A stretch of 64,000 nt of DNA, from the NCBI RefSeq assembly GCF_002150505.1, contig NZ_MSSV01000002.1:124001-188000 (forward strand). The letters are read 5' to 3'. This document shows positions 48,007 through 57,112 of the stretch, one piece after another (position 1 is the stretch's first letter; each line of letters begins with the position of its first letter). The notes beneath the pieces were generated by a model. It ran no database searches and was not told the DNA's origin. It worked only from the letters and a program-made list of their open reading frames with translations. Position numbers and translations under genes: made by a program. This DNA is from Algoriphagus ratkowskyi (lineage in GTDB: Bacteria > Bacteroidota > Bacteroidia > Cytophagales > Cyclobacteriaceae).

Positions 48007-49482
48007 CTAATTAATTTCCGGTGTTGCTTTTTCGATTCGATCGATCATATCTCTGGCATTAGTGTTGTCAGGATTTAATACTAAAGATTTCCCATAGTTT
48101 GCTTTTGAAAGCCCAAACTGACCAATTGAAAAATAGACCTCAGCTAAGCTATCAAAGGCATTGAAGGAATTTGGGAATACTTCTGAATTGAGTTTGAAAA
48201 CCTCCACAGCTATATTTTTCTGGTCATCTCTCAAATAGGTATATGCAAGTCCATTTATACTGCTTTCATCGATTTTATAAGCCTCTGGATTTTTGCTAAT
48301 CGCACGTTTAATTTTACGAATTGCGATTGTTACTTCCTCTGCTTCCAACTCCTTTACGATCAAATTCGCAATAGGTATTTTCGGTTGTATATACTCTGAT
48401 TTTTCCAGGATACTATCTATAGCCTTTGTCAGCTCATCCATGGCAAGACTATTTCCGTGATTGGTTAAAAATGTATAGTCGTAGCCATCAGTTAAGTTTT
48501 TCTTTATCAAAGACCTGTAACCTTCAACTGTTCCATCGTGTTGCACATAATTTCTCCCGTTTTTCTGATAGGGCATCCACCCAAAACCATATCCATATGT
48601 CTCACCATTCATTGTGATGGATATTGGCCCATCGCTCAATTCTCCATTCTTAAAAGCCTCACTTAGCGTTTGACTTGAAACCAATTCGTTTGAATTCAGT
48701 GCTCTGTTCCATTTTTCCAGATCGTCCACTGTTGAATAGATTCCACCAGGACCGATAACAGAAGATCCGTACCTACTTATTGTCCCAATTTGATTATAGC
48801 CTATAACCAGCTGAGAACTTGCCTCGACCAATGATTTTGTCGCCGTAGTATTTTCCATTTCTAGCGGTTTAAAAATCTCTTCATCGAAAAATTGATCAAT
48901 TGGTTTTTCTGCAAGCTGTTGTATGATCAAGGCAAGCATCACATAACCTGAGTTACTATATCGAAAGGTTTTTCCATTTTCCAATTCAAGAGAATCCTGC
49001 TTCATAAGAATTTCAAGTACGTCTTCATTGCTTGGATTAGTCAACTTGTAATATTCCGTGTCCGTTAGTCCTGAAGTATGATTTAGCAGTTGTCTTATGG
49101 TTATGTCTTGAAGATAAGCTGGATAATTTGGGAAAAAGACTTTGATTTTATCGTCAAAAGAAAGTTTACCCTGTTCCTGCAACATCATAATCCCCATAGC
49201 AGTTACTTGTTTGGAAACCGATGCGATGTAAAAAATTGATTCTGTCGATATTTCTACTTTAGTTTCTTTGTTGGCGTACCCAAAGGCTTTCTTATAAATA
49301 AGGGTGTCGTTTTTTGCAACCATAACAGCTCCATTAAACATTCCATTCGAATGACTAAAATTGAACAAGGAATCGAGGTGCTGTGCTTGAACAGTTCTTT
49401 TTTCCTCTTGCGCAATTAAGTTCTCTGAGCAGGAAGTGAAAAATACGAGCGCAACTAATAAGCTGCAAATAACATACTTCAT
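48007..49482 (-). CDS. Serine hydrolase (class C beta-lactamase family) with TPR tail
   Basis: 491 residues from the ATG at 49480-49482, which gives the lipoprotein leader MKYVICSLLVALVFFTSC (Cys18). Starts at 49497 and 49575 only add polar residues. The hydrolase domain has S88-V-S-K91 (SxxK), Y175-S-N (YxN) and HDGTVEGY as the third motif. Residues about 390-485 look like TPR helices (INGLAYTYLRDDQKNIAVEVF, FDSLAEVYFSIGQFGLSKANYGKSL). Relatives act as esterases, D-amino peptidases or DD-peptidases. A drug-degrading role is unlikely. It follows permease copy 3 closely and is probably in its operon. Confidence 0.88.
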   Translation of the reverse strand: MKYVICSLLVALVFFTSCSENLIAQEEKRTVQAQHLDSLFNFSHSNGMFNGAVMVAKNDTLIYKKAFGYANKETKVEISTESIFYIASVSKQVTAMGIMMLQEQGKLSFDDKIKVFFPNYPAYLQDITIRQLLNHTSGLTDTEYYKLTNPSNEDVLEILMKQDSLELENGKTFRYSNSGYVMLALIIQQLAEKPIDQFFDEEIFKPLEMENTTATKSLVEASSQLVIGYNQIGTISRYGSSVIGPGGIYSTVDDLEKWNRALNSNELVSSQTLSEAFKNGELSDGPISITMNGETYGYGFGWMPYQKNGRNYVQHDGTVEGYRSLIKKNLTDGYDYTFLTNHGNSLAMDELTKAIDSILEKSEYIQPKIPIANLIVKELEAEEVTIAIRKIKRAISKNPEAYKIDESSINGLAYTYLRDDQKNIAVEVFKLNSEVFPNSFNAFDSLAEVYFSIGQFGLSKANYGKSLVLNPDNTNARDMIDRIEKATPEIN

Positions 49483-49595
49483 TGAGATGGTTTTCATTAA
49501 GGAGGATTTGACTAACTCTTGAAAAGGGCTTTTGGTCTGCAACCCAGTAGAGAAACTAAGATTTCTGGGCAGCATTAGTTGATATCACAAAGCGA

Positions 49596-52025
49596 TTAAT
49601 CTTTCATGATACTATCTATCGGATTTGCGTTTGCGGCATTGATAGTTTTGTAGATCACCGTGACCATACTTACCATAATCGTAATCACCGCCGAGCTAAT
49701 CAGTAAGAAATTGGTATTGTCGATTTTAGATGCAAATCCGGAAAGCCAGGAATCCATCGCGAAATAGGCAAGCGGAGCTCCTATAAAAACCGAAACCGCA
49801 ACCAAAACGATAAACTCTTTAGAGAGCAATTGCGTCAATTCGGAAACTGAAGCTCCCAAGACTTTACGCACGCCAATTTCCTTGGTACGCTGATCCAAAC
49901 TAAAGGAAACCAATCCCCATATTCCCAATAGACTTATCAAAACAGCAAGGCTAGTGAACGTGTAAGCTACTTTTTTGAGACGAATTTCCTCTTGATATAC
50001 CTTAGTCATCTCATCATCCAAAAACGAATATTCAAAGGGAACACCCGGATTGATTGCCAGCCAATTTTCTTCGATAGCCTGTAATACTTCCGTAGGACTC
50101 TCCGCATTAAAACTCACTACTGCATTAGACAGCTCTGTGTCATAAAATGTCGCCACCGGTTGAATCTCACTTTTTAGCGAAAGGAAATTGTAATCTTGTA
50201 TCACCCCTACAATCTCATATGCTGGACTAACTCCTCCATCTGGGTTCCAAGGCTCAAAAAGCGCTCCTAACGCCTCTTCTTGGGCGATTCCAAAGTGTTT
50301 CAAGAATGTCTCATTCACCACCATTTGGGTGCTGTCATTTTCATTAATTGTTCGACCTACCAGTAGTTTGATTTCCATGGTTTCGAAGAAATTCTCTCTA
50401 GTCCTATTTATATGAACAATTTTCCCATCACTTACGGAAGTGCCCTTTCTGAACATTTTATTGTCATGCAAAATATTTTGAGAAGGATAGAATTGACAGG
50501 CCGTCACTGAGTTGACCTGAGAAAGCGCTTCAAATTGAGTCTTGAGAGTGGTGTAATTGGCAGATACTGAGGCAGTTTTAAGAGGTATCACCAATTTCTG
50601 ATTCTTGGAGAATCCTGCGTCTTTTTCATTTAAGTGTGATAACTGCTCCGAAACTACAGTTACTGCATAAATCAAAAGGAATACCATCGCAAACTGGAAG
50701 ACCACCAGACCATTTCGAAGCGAGAAAGGAGATCTGGAGGACTGGCTTTTGACCTTAAATATCTTATTCACATTGACCATGCCTAGATAAAATGCCGGGT
50801 AAGCGCCTGAAATAATTCCGGTCGAAAATCCCACCAACAAGATTGAAATAAACATATTCAAGGATAGTACATCTCTAGTCACCAGCGAACTGTCAAATAA
50901 TTGATTCAGGTAAGGAAGTGAACCAATCAAAATTGGAACGGCGAAAAGTACCGCAAGCAAAGAAAAGAAGATCGATTCGATTACAAATTGAAGCATCAGC
51001 GATCTACTCGAAGCTCCATTCACTTTCCTAACCCCTATTTCTTTTGCCCGGCGCATCCCCTGCGCTGTAGTCAAATTGATGTAATTAATACAAGCCATCA
51101 ACTGTATAAAAAACCCAATTGCAATCAGAATATATAAATAGTTGATGTCTGAGACTTTACTCAATGGAAAACTATAGTTGGCAGATTTAAGATTCAAATC
51201 TTTGATCGGAAACAGGCCTAATTTCTTATCCATATTGGCAGATTTTAGCTGCTCTCCTCCGTGACTTTCCAAGAAATTAGGAAGTTTCTTTACTACATCA
51301 TCTAGGTTGGTTTGTGGGCTAAGTTGAACGTATGTATGTACAAAATTATTCCCCGCCCATCCGTCATTATTCAACACAAAGTTCCCAAATCCAGTACTTG
51401 ACATACTGAGAATAAAATTTGGATTCAAATGAGTATCACCCATATTCTCATCAAAAACTCCGGTTACTTTCATAGAAAGATCATCATCTTCACTGGTAAG
51501 CTGGACTTGTTTTCCAAGTGCAGAATTACCTTCACCGAAGAGCTTTGATGCGAGTTCTGAAGAAAGAACCAAGCTTCTCGGTTCTTTTAAAGCTGTTTTT
51601 GAATTCCCTTCCAGCATCGAGAAACTGAACAACTCAAAAAATGTAGAATCCACCATATAACTATTGGATTCAAAAAACGCCTTATCAGAGCCTTCGGGTT
51701 TCATTAGATATTCCCCACCCAATCCTACCACTCTTGCTTGTCGGGTAACCTCTTCAAAATCCTCTGCTAACGCCGGCCCGATTGCTGGACTGGCCGAAAT
51801 AAAATGAGAATCAGGAAACTCACCATGGTTATTGATGTACGTAGTGACCTTATAGATATTTTCGAAGTGGTCAAACTGCTTCTCAAATCCAAATTGCGAC
51901 TGGACGTAAAGAAGAATCGCCAAACTGCAGACTGTTCCAGCTGTCAGTCCAACCAGATTAATGAGCCCAAAAGATTTGAGGTTTCTGAAATTTCTCCAGG
52001 CAATTTTGATGTAGTTTTTGAACAT
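49596..52025 (-). CDS. MacB/FtsX-type ABC transporter permease (copy 3)
   Basis: 809 residues with the two-module layout. First module: MFKNYIKIAWRNFRNLKSFGLINLVGLTAGTVCSLAILLYV, periplasmic domain, then NLTTAQGMRRAKEIGVRKVNGASSRSL. Second module: LRNGLVVFQFAMVFLLIY, periplasmic domain, then SLDQRTKEIGVRKVLGASVSEL. It ends NPIDSIMKD, not the PVxSLKSE-like end of the others, so it is the most diverged copy at its C-terminus. Its 5' end and upstream DNA are almost identical to those of copy 4. It is probably third in the unit that starts at 55787. Confidence 0.92.
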   Translation of the reverse strand: MFKNYIKIAWRNFRNLKSFGLINLVGLTAGTVCSLAILLYVQSQFGFEKQFDHFENIYKVTTYINNHGEFPDSHFISASPAIGPALAEDFEEVTRQARVVGLGGEYLMKPEGSDKAFFESNSYMVDSTFFELFSFSMLEGNSKTALKEPRSLVLSSELASKLFGEGNSALGKQVQLTSEDDDLSMKVTGVFDENMGDTHLNPNFILSMSSTGFGNFVLNNDGWAGNNFVHTYVQLSPQTNLDDVVKKLPNFLESHGGEQLKSANMDKKLGLFPIKDLNLKSANYSFPLSKVSDINYLYILIAIGFFIQLMACINYINLTTAQGMRRAKEIGVRKVNGASSRSLMLQFVIESIFFSLLAVLFAVPILIGSLPYLNQLFDSSLVTRDVLSLNMFISILLVGFSTGIISGAYPAFYLGMVNVNKIFKVKSQSSRSPFSLRNGLVVFQFAMVFLLIYAVTVVSEQLSHLNEKDAGFSKNQKLVIPLKTASVSANYTTLKTQFEALSQVNSVTACQFYPSQNILHDNKMFRKGTSVSDGKIVHINRTRENFFETMEIKLLVGRTINENDSTQMVVNETFLKHFGIAQEEALGALFEPWNPDGGVSPAYEIVGVIQDYNFLSLKSEIQPVATFYDTELSNAVVSFNAESPTEVLQAIEENWLAINPGVPFEYSFLDDEMTKVYQEEIRLKKVAYTFTSLAVLISLLGIWGLVSFSLDQRTKEIGVRKVLGASVSELTQLLSKEFIVLVAVSVFIGAPLAYFAMDSWLSGFASKIDNTNFLLISSAVITIMVSMVTVIYKTINAANANPIDSIMKD

Positions 52026-52107
52026 TTTGTGAAGATTGAAATATTGGAAAATTGGAAGACTGGAAGATTAGGCGTTCAGAAGTTGGAAAGTTGAAAGATG
52101 GTAAAGT
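51990..52107 (+). repeat. Direct repeat shared with 54594-54710
   Basis: 118 bases, about 115 of them identical to the second copy (two substitutions and one single-base indel seen). It covers the first 12 codons of permease copy 3 and most of the octad array upstream of it. Confidence 0.85.
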
Positions 52108-52130
52108 GGTAAAGTGGTAAAGTTGTAAGA
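52035..52130 (+). repeat. Octad array before permease copy 3
   Basis: Twelve eight-base units in unbroken phase, such as ATTGGAAA and TTGGAAAG, with TGGTAAAG three times in a row. It begins 9 bases from the permease start codon. Plus strand purine-rich, so the mRNA leader would be pyrimidine-rich. Confidence 0.85.
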
Positions 52131-52183
52131 TGGATATATGTCTGACTGAGCGTAGTCGAAGTCTTTTTCACTACGAATTTTTT

Positions 52184-52267
52184 TACTCTAATCTTCTTCT
52201 TATATCTAGTCTCTTGGTTCCTAATTCTTGATTCTAAAATCTTATGTCTTGTTAATTAATACTTGTC
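52184..52267 (-). repeat. Heptad array after permease copy 4
   Basis: Twelve seven-base units in phase, mostly of the TCTTNNN type in plus-strand view (TCTTGAT, TCTTATG), ending one base before the permease stop codon. Confidence 0.78.
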
Positions 52268-52268
52268 A

Positions 52269-54629
52269 TTACTCGCTCTTCAGCGTCCTAGCAGGATTTG
52301 TCAAAGCTGCTTTGATCGATTGGAAACCTACAGTAGATACAGCGATAAGCATAGTGACTATTCCAGTGGCGACAAACACCCACCATTCTATCCCAACATT
52401 ATACTGATAGTCCTGAAGCCATTTATCCATAATGTACCAAGCAACGGGGATTGACAGAAAAAAAGCTATACCAACAAGCTTTAGAAAATCTTTGGAGAGT
52501 AATAAAGAAATACTACCAACACTCGCTCCTAAGACTTTACGAACGCCAATTTCTTTTAAGCGATTAGCTGCCATGTAGGTTGAAAGGCCAAATAATCCCA
52601 AACAAGAAATGACAATAGTTAGAATAGTAAAGACTATAGACAACTTGGCCGTCCTGGCCGTGTCATCAAATTTCTTGGCATATTGTTCATCTGCAAAGTG
52701 GTATTCAAAAGGAAAATTCGGGTTGAATTCTTCAAAAACTCCCTGAATAGAGGCTAGATTTTCTACAACTGGCTGATTTGGATTGAGACGGATATGCAGG
52801 TAACTGTACCAAGATGCTGGCCCAAAAACCATCAAAGGATTCACTGGATCATAAGGCGACTCGAAAATAAAATCTTCGATAATCCCTACAACTGTGTAAT
52901 CATCTTCTCCATCATGAACTATTTGACCAACGGGATTTTCCAATCGCATTTTCCTTATTGCTGTCTCATTCAATAAAATGGCAGTAGAATCACTTGCAAA
53001 TTCATAGATGTCAATATCTCGACCTTCAACCAAATTAGTCCCCATCACTTTCATGAAATCAGCATCTGAACTGAATCGAACGAAATCTAGCTTCTCGTCT
53101 TCAGGGGTACTCCCTTCCCAAGAATATCCCCACCCATCACTATAACGCTGCGTAATAGGACTCATAGATTTGGTTAATGCAACAGTTGACCCACTATTGA
53201 GCAGGGATTGTTTAATGGCATCATAATGCTTTTCTATATCTCCCTGCATGTTGATATAGATTAAGTTATCCTGATTATAGCCTAGCTCACGATTTTGAGC
53301 ATGACTGATTTGTCGCTGAATAATTATTGTAGAGACAATCAGTACGATCGCGAAGCTGAATTGCAGAACAACCAATATTTTTCTCGGATTGACAGCTGAG
53401 GCAGCTGATCGAAAAGTACCTTTCAACACATTAACTGGACTGAATGAAGAGAGAAAAAATGCTGGATAGCTTCCTGCCAAAATACCTGTAAGGAGTATAA
53501 ACCCAATTAACTGTATCCAGAAAATCAAATCCTTATATGGCAGATATAGCTGCTTTCCTATTAATGTATTAAAGGAAGGAAGCGCGAGTTGGACAAAAAG
53601 CAAGGCAAAAACTCCCGCAATTAATGCGATGAGTGTACTTTCTCCAATAAACTGTGCGATTAGAGATGATTTACTAGCTCCCACTACTTTTCTCAAACCT
53701 ACTTCCTTAGCTCTCTTTTCACTCCTCGCAGTGCTCAGATTCATAAAGTTGATACAAGCAATGATTAAAATAAAAAGTGCGATAAACCCAAACATACGGA
53801 CAGTAACAATACTTCCTCCCACGAGTTGTCCATTCTCACTTTTTCCATATAAGTGAATTTGTGATAAAGGATAGCTAAATACATCTGCAGTATTCTCACC
53901 ATTAGTATGTTCCTTAGTGACATTTACCACCTTTTCATTAAAGGCCTCATGGGAGGCATTTTCGGATAGCAACACATAATTCTCGACGGAGTTGTTTCCC
54001 CAATATTCATCGTCCCACCCGAGTTTTTTCATGTAGGCCCACGAAACAAAGTAGTCTGATTGGAAGCGGGTATTATTTGGCAAACTCTCTAGTACTGCGG
54101 TCACCGTAAAAATATCTGTACTGTCAATTTTGACCGTCTGGCCCACAGCCATTTCTGTACCGAACAGCTTTTTGGCAAAATCTTCAGTGACCACCATGTT
54201 ATATGGATCTTCCAAAGCCGTAGAACTATTGCCGTGCAGCACAGGAAAATCAAATACTAACAAAAAATCAGGATCAATGAAAGAACCTGATTCATTCATT
54301 TTTTTATCACCTACTGTGAAAAGGAAATCAGCATCGTTAATCCGAACAGCCTGCTCCACTTCTGGATAATCCTTTTCTAATGTAGGGCCAAGTACCTTTG
54401 GAGTAGTACCCCATGCCCATAGCTCACCGCTAAACGTATCCCGATTGTACATTCTATAGATCCTGTCTGACTTGGGATGCTCCCTATCCATGCTCGTTTC
54501 GTTCTGTATCCACAGCAAAATGAGAATAGCCGAAGCCATACCAATACCTAAGCCACCGATGTTGATAAAAGCGTAGCTTTTGCTTCTGACGATATTTCTC
54601 CAGGCAATTTTGATGTAGTTTTTGAGCAT
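52269..54629 (-). CDS. MacB/FtsX-type ABC transporter permease (copy 4)
   Basis: 786 residues. Both modules are complete: MLKNYIKIAWRNIVRSKSYAFINIGGLGIGMASAILILLWI, periplasmic domain, INFMNLSTARSEKRAKEVGLRKVVGASKSSL; then the second half with TYMAANRLKEIGVRKVLGASVGSI. It ends NPARTLKSE. It lies 225 bases after the DUF4097-like gene and 243 bases before copy 3, all in one direction. Both spacers consist largely of seven- and eight-base arrays. The transported substrate is unknown. Confidence 0.93.
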   Translation of the reverse strand: MLKNYIKIAWRNIVRSKSYAFINIGGLGIGMASAILILLWIQNETSMDREHPKSDRIYRMYNRDTFSGELWAWGTTPKVLGPTLEKDYPEVEQAVRINDADFLFTVGDKKMNESGSFIDPDFLLVFDFPVLHGNSSTALEDPYNMVVTEDFAKKLFGTEMAVGQTVKIDSTDIFTVTAVLESLPNNTRFQSDYFVSWAYMKKLGWDDEYWGNNSVENYVLLSENASHEAFNEKVVNVTKEHTNGENTADVFSYPLSQIHLYGKSENGQLVGGSIVTVRMFGFIALFILIIACINFMNLSTARSEKRAKEVGLRKVVGASKSSLIAQFIGESTLIALIAGVFALLFVQLALPSFNTLIGKQLYLPYKDLIFWIQLIGFILLTGILAGSYPAFFLSSFSPVNVLKGTFRSAASAVNPRKILVVLQFSFAIVLIVSTIIIQRQISHAQNRELGYNQDNLIYINMQGDIEKHYDAIKQSLLNSGSTVALTKSMSPITQRYSDGWGYSWEGSTPEDEKLDFVRFSSDADFMKVMGTNLVEGRDIDIYEFASDSTAILLNETAIRKMRLENPVGQIVHDGEDDYTVVGIIEDFIFESPYDPVNPLMVFGPASWYSYLHIRLNPNQPVVENLASIQGVFEEFNPNFPFEYHFADEQYAKKFDDTARTAKLSIVFTILTIVISCLGLFGLSTYMAANRLKEIGVRKVLGASVGSISLLLSKDFLKLVGIAFFLSIPVAWYIMDKWLQDYQYNVGIEWWVFVATGIVTMLIAVSTVGFQSIKAALTNPARTLKSE

Positions 54630-54710
54630 TTTGTGAAGATTGAAATATTGGAAATTGGAAGACTGGAAGATTAGGCGTTCAGAAGTTGGAAAGTTGAAAG
54701 GTGGTAAAGT
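54594..54710 (+). repeat. Direct repeat shared with 51990-52107, with octads
   Basis: The second copy of the near-identical segment: the first 12 codons of permease copy 4 and the octads (ATTGAAAT, ATTGGAA with one base lost, ACTGGAAG and so on) up to about 54710. Confidence 0.85.
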
Positions 54711-54780
54711 TTTAAGGTTGCTGTTTCTCCAGTTCTTAGATCATTATTGATATTTTAACTTATCGCAGGTCTTTTATCCT

Positions 54781-54850
54781 TTTTCTTGATTCTTGATTCT
54801 AGCATCTTGAATCTTATGTCTTGATACTTATGTCTTGCTACTTAATACTC
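54781..54850 (-). repeat. Heptad array after the DUF4097-like gene
   Basis: Ten seven-base units in unbroken phase (GATTCTT, GATTCTA, GCATCTT, ATGTCTT and others in plus-strand view), ending four bases before the stop codon. It is the clearest array of its type. Confidence 0.88.
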
Positions 54851-54854
54851 TCTT

Positions 54855-55787
54855 TTAATTAAACTCCAGATTGATACTTCCTCCGGAACTTTGTATAGTC
54901 ACCGGATTGCCACCTCCGTTGATTTTACCTAGAATTCGGTCTTTCTTTACTTCTCCGCTGAAATTGGAAAGTCTGGAATTCACTCTTCCTCCACTTAGAT
55001 CAAGATTTAATCCCAACCCCTCAGGAACTACCGCTGTGATGCTTCCACCACTAGATTTCATGGTTAGCTCTTTTTCTACATTAGAAAGCTGGGCTCTGAT
55101 AGATCCTCCGCTGGTATTGGCAGAGATGCTTCCGCTGATTTCTTCCAAATTCACACTTCCTCCTGAGGTACTCACATTCAAATCACCTGTAAGCTTATTC
55201 ACTTTCACTGACCCACCACTGCTCTGAACATCTACATTTCCCTTGAAATTCTCAACTCTTAGTGATCCTCCTGAACTATGTGTATCCACATATCCACTGC
55301 TGTTTGAGACCTGAATACTTCCTCCACTTGTAGCGATTTCCTGATTTCCGTTTATTCCATCCAATGAAATCGATCCTCCACTGGATTGGAATTTGGAGGA
55401 CATTTCCTCAGGCACCTGGATTTTGAAAGACAGATTCAATTTACTCCTCCCGCTGTTGTTTTTCTTTTTTACAATCAAAGCGATTGTATTTCCATTCTGA
55501 CTGATGTCAAGGGTATAATTTTCCAATTCCCTTTCTACATCTGCATTTTCCGTTTCGACTTCTCTTCCGTCGTATTTCACATACATGTCTACGACCACTT
55601 GATTTCCTCTTCCACCAGTCACAGAGAATGAGGACCCAGAAGTTTCTACTTTGAGGTTACCAGCACCATTCAGTGTAAATTGCTTAGTGAGGTAAGGATC
55701 AGCTTTGAAATCAGATGCAAAGGCTGAAAATTGCAAAGATAGAAGAGCTGAGACTAAAAAGGCAGAGACTAAATTCGAGAATTTCAT
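54855..55787 (-). CDS. DUF4097-like exported beta-helix repeat protein
   Basis: 310 residues from the ATG at 55785-55787, giving the leader MKFSNLVSAFLVSALLSLQF ending at AFA. The second half carries at least eight repeats of about 18-20 residues, each with (S/T)-S-G-G-S (QSSGGSVKVNKLTGDLNV, STSGGSVNLEEISGSISA and others). This is the pattern of DUF4097 right-handed beta-helix proteins. It is likely periplasmic or surface-exposed and its role is unknown. It is the first gene of the unit with permease copies 4 and 3, with the sigma-54-like promoter 43 bases upstream of the start. Confidence 0.88.
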   Translation of the reverse strand: MKFSNLVSAFLVSALLSLQFSAFASDFKADPYLTKQFTLNGAGNLKVETSGSSFSVTGGRGNQVVVDMYVKYDGREVETENADVERELENYTLDISQNGNTIALIVKKKNNSGRSKLNLSFKIQVPEEMSSKFQSSGGSISLDGINGNQEIATSGGSIQVSNSSGYVDTHSSGGSLRVENFKGNVDVQSSGGSVKVNKLTGDLNVSTSGGSVNLEEISGSISANTSGGSIRAQLSNVEKELTMKSSGGSITAVVPEGLGLNLDLSGGRVNSRLSNFSGEVKKDRILGKINGGGNPVTIQSSGGSINLEFN

Positions 55788-55829
55788 AGATGGAATGTAT
55801 AGATTCACCGTTTTCGGCTAACCTATTAT

Positions 55830-55845
55830 TTCCATTTGTATGCCA
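55830..55845 (-). promoter_or_regulatory. Sigma-54-like promoter (copy C)
   Basis: On the minus strand TGGCATACAAATGGAA, 43 bases upstream of the DUF4097-like gene. Matches copies A and B at TGGCAT and TGGAA. Confidence 0.7.
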
Positions 55846-55905
55846 TTAAAAAAACAGAGGATTTTCGTTAGAAATGCTTTTTTAGCATTTTGAGACGGTA
55901 TATCT

Positions 55906-55930
55906 CGGACAGTTTTGTTCGCTGGTGGGC
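55906..55930 (-). promoter_or_regulatory. Palindromic enhancer-like element (copy C)
   Basis: CGGACAGTTTTGTTCG (55906-55921) followed by CTGGTGGGC in plus-strand view, 61 bases upstream of the promoter-like site. Confidence 0.68.
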
Positions 55931-56083
55931 AATATTAACTTAGATGAATGTGGCATAATTTTAAGATTATAAAGAGTCCACAGTCTTTGGTTATCCTCAT
56001 TCTCTTACATTATATCTTAAGTCCCACATCTTTGGTCTAGACTAGCTAAACTTACTAGTTAACTAAAAATAGTCCCTACCAAC

Positions 56084-57103
56084 TCAAGCATTCTTTTCCA
56101 CCTCATTGCCACTCTGGAAACTATATAATAAGTAGAAAAGCGAAGGAAGAATGAATACACTTCCGATCATCAAGGCCCAAGCTAAGGTGGTAATTGATTT
56201 GCCCGTTGCAGAAGAATTGAATACGGATAAGTTCTCGCCTGATTTTAAAATAATCAGATCTGGAAAATAGTGATATCCAAAAGCAGAAAGAATCGCTGCA
56301 ACCACAAAACCACTTAAGAGTCTAACCAATATTTTATTTCCATTCTTCAAGTTCAACCAAAGTAAGGCAATTGCCAAAGTTGCCAGCACCAATATCCCAA
56401 TTGTAATCCACTCTGTAAAAAGCAATCCTACTAGTGGCACCTCATCGATAATTGAAGCCCCAAAAACAAAGCCTCCTGCTAAAACCACAAACACGATAAA
56501 TAATTTTGCTTTTTTTATTACAAAAGATTTTACTTCAGGCCTTTTTGCTTCGCCAACCAAAAAAACAGACGCTAAAAATCCACAGATAGCAATTGTGAAG
56601 ATACCTACAGAGATGCTAAAAAGGTTGAACCAAGGATGTATATATGCTTCATAGAAACTTTTGGCTTCAGGATCTATCTGTCCTCCAACAGCTGCTCCAA
56701 AAATTAGCCCAAGAAAAAATGGCGTGATAAAACTGGAATAGGTAAAAACAAAATTATATACTTTCTGCATATCATCCTTATAGGCATCATAATGTCTAAA
56801 TACGAACGCTGTTCCCCTTCCAATGATCCCAATTAGCATGAGTGCCAACGGAATATGCAAATGCACAGAAAGTGTAGTGTAAATCGGCGGAAAACCGACA
56901 AAAAGTATCACAATGGCAATTATCAGCCACATGTGATTGGCTTCCCAAATCGGCCCGATAGTTTTATAAGTAGTATCCCTCAGTTGATCCCTCATCGATG
57001 CGGGAGTAAACATTTCAAGAATCCCTGCACCAAAATCAGCACCACCTAAAATGACATACATTAACAACGAGAGTCCAAGAAATATGATAACGACGTATAG
57101 CAT
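56084..57103 (-). CDS. cydB: Cytochrome bd ubiquinol oxidase subunit II
   Basis: 339 residues with about eight or nine membrane helices. The N-terminal LLMYVILGGADFGAGILEMF and GPIWEANHMWLIIAIVILFVGFP are the family signatures. With CydA it forms the high-affinity quinol oxidase that reduces oxygen to water without pumping protons. It starts 9 bases after the cydA stop. No cydX or cydDC genes are nearby. Confidence 0.96.
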   Translation of the reverse strand: MLYVVIIFLGLSLLMYVILGGADFGAGILEMFTPASMRDQLRDTTYKTIGPIWEANHMWLIIAIVILFVGFPPIYTTLSVHLHIPLALMLIGIIGRGTAFVFRHYDAYKDDMQKVYNFVFTYSSFITPFFLGLIFGAAVGGQIDPEAKSFYEAYIHPWFNLFSISVGIFTIAICGFLASVFLVGEAKRPEVKSFVIKKAKLFIVFVVLAGGFVFGASIIDEVPLVGLLFTEWITIGILVLATLAIALLWLNLKNGNKILVRLLSGFVVAAILSAFGYHYFPDLIILKSGENLSVFNSSATGKSITTLAWALMIGSVFILPSLFYLLYSFQSGNEVEKNA

Positions 57104-57112
57104 AATTTCGAA

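Noticed and set aside
52099..52122. Possible CRISPR or simple microsatellite (TGGTAAAG repeated three times)
   Set aside because: Units are eight bases with no spacers, and they are part of a longer drifting octad array. Not a CRISPR array.
54871..55227. 118-codon open frame on the plus strand opposite the DUF4097-like gene
   Set aside because: It is the antisense of the SSGGS repeats, whose codons happen to lack stops in that frame. The proline- and leucine-rich translation is an artefact. The same applies to the plus-strand frame at 63733-63993.
55871..55891. AAATGCT and AGCATTT hairpin between the promoter-like site and the enhancer-like element
   Set aside because: Short, and absent from the equivalent places of the other two modules, so not part of the shared architecture.
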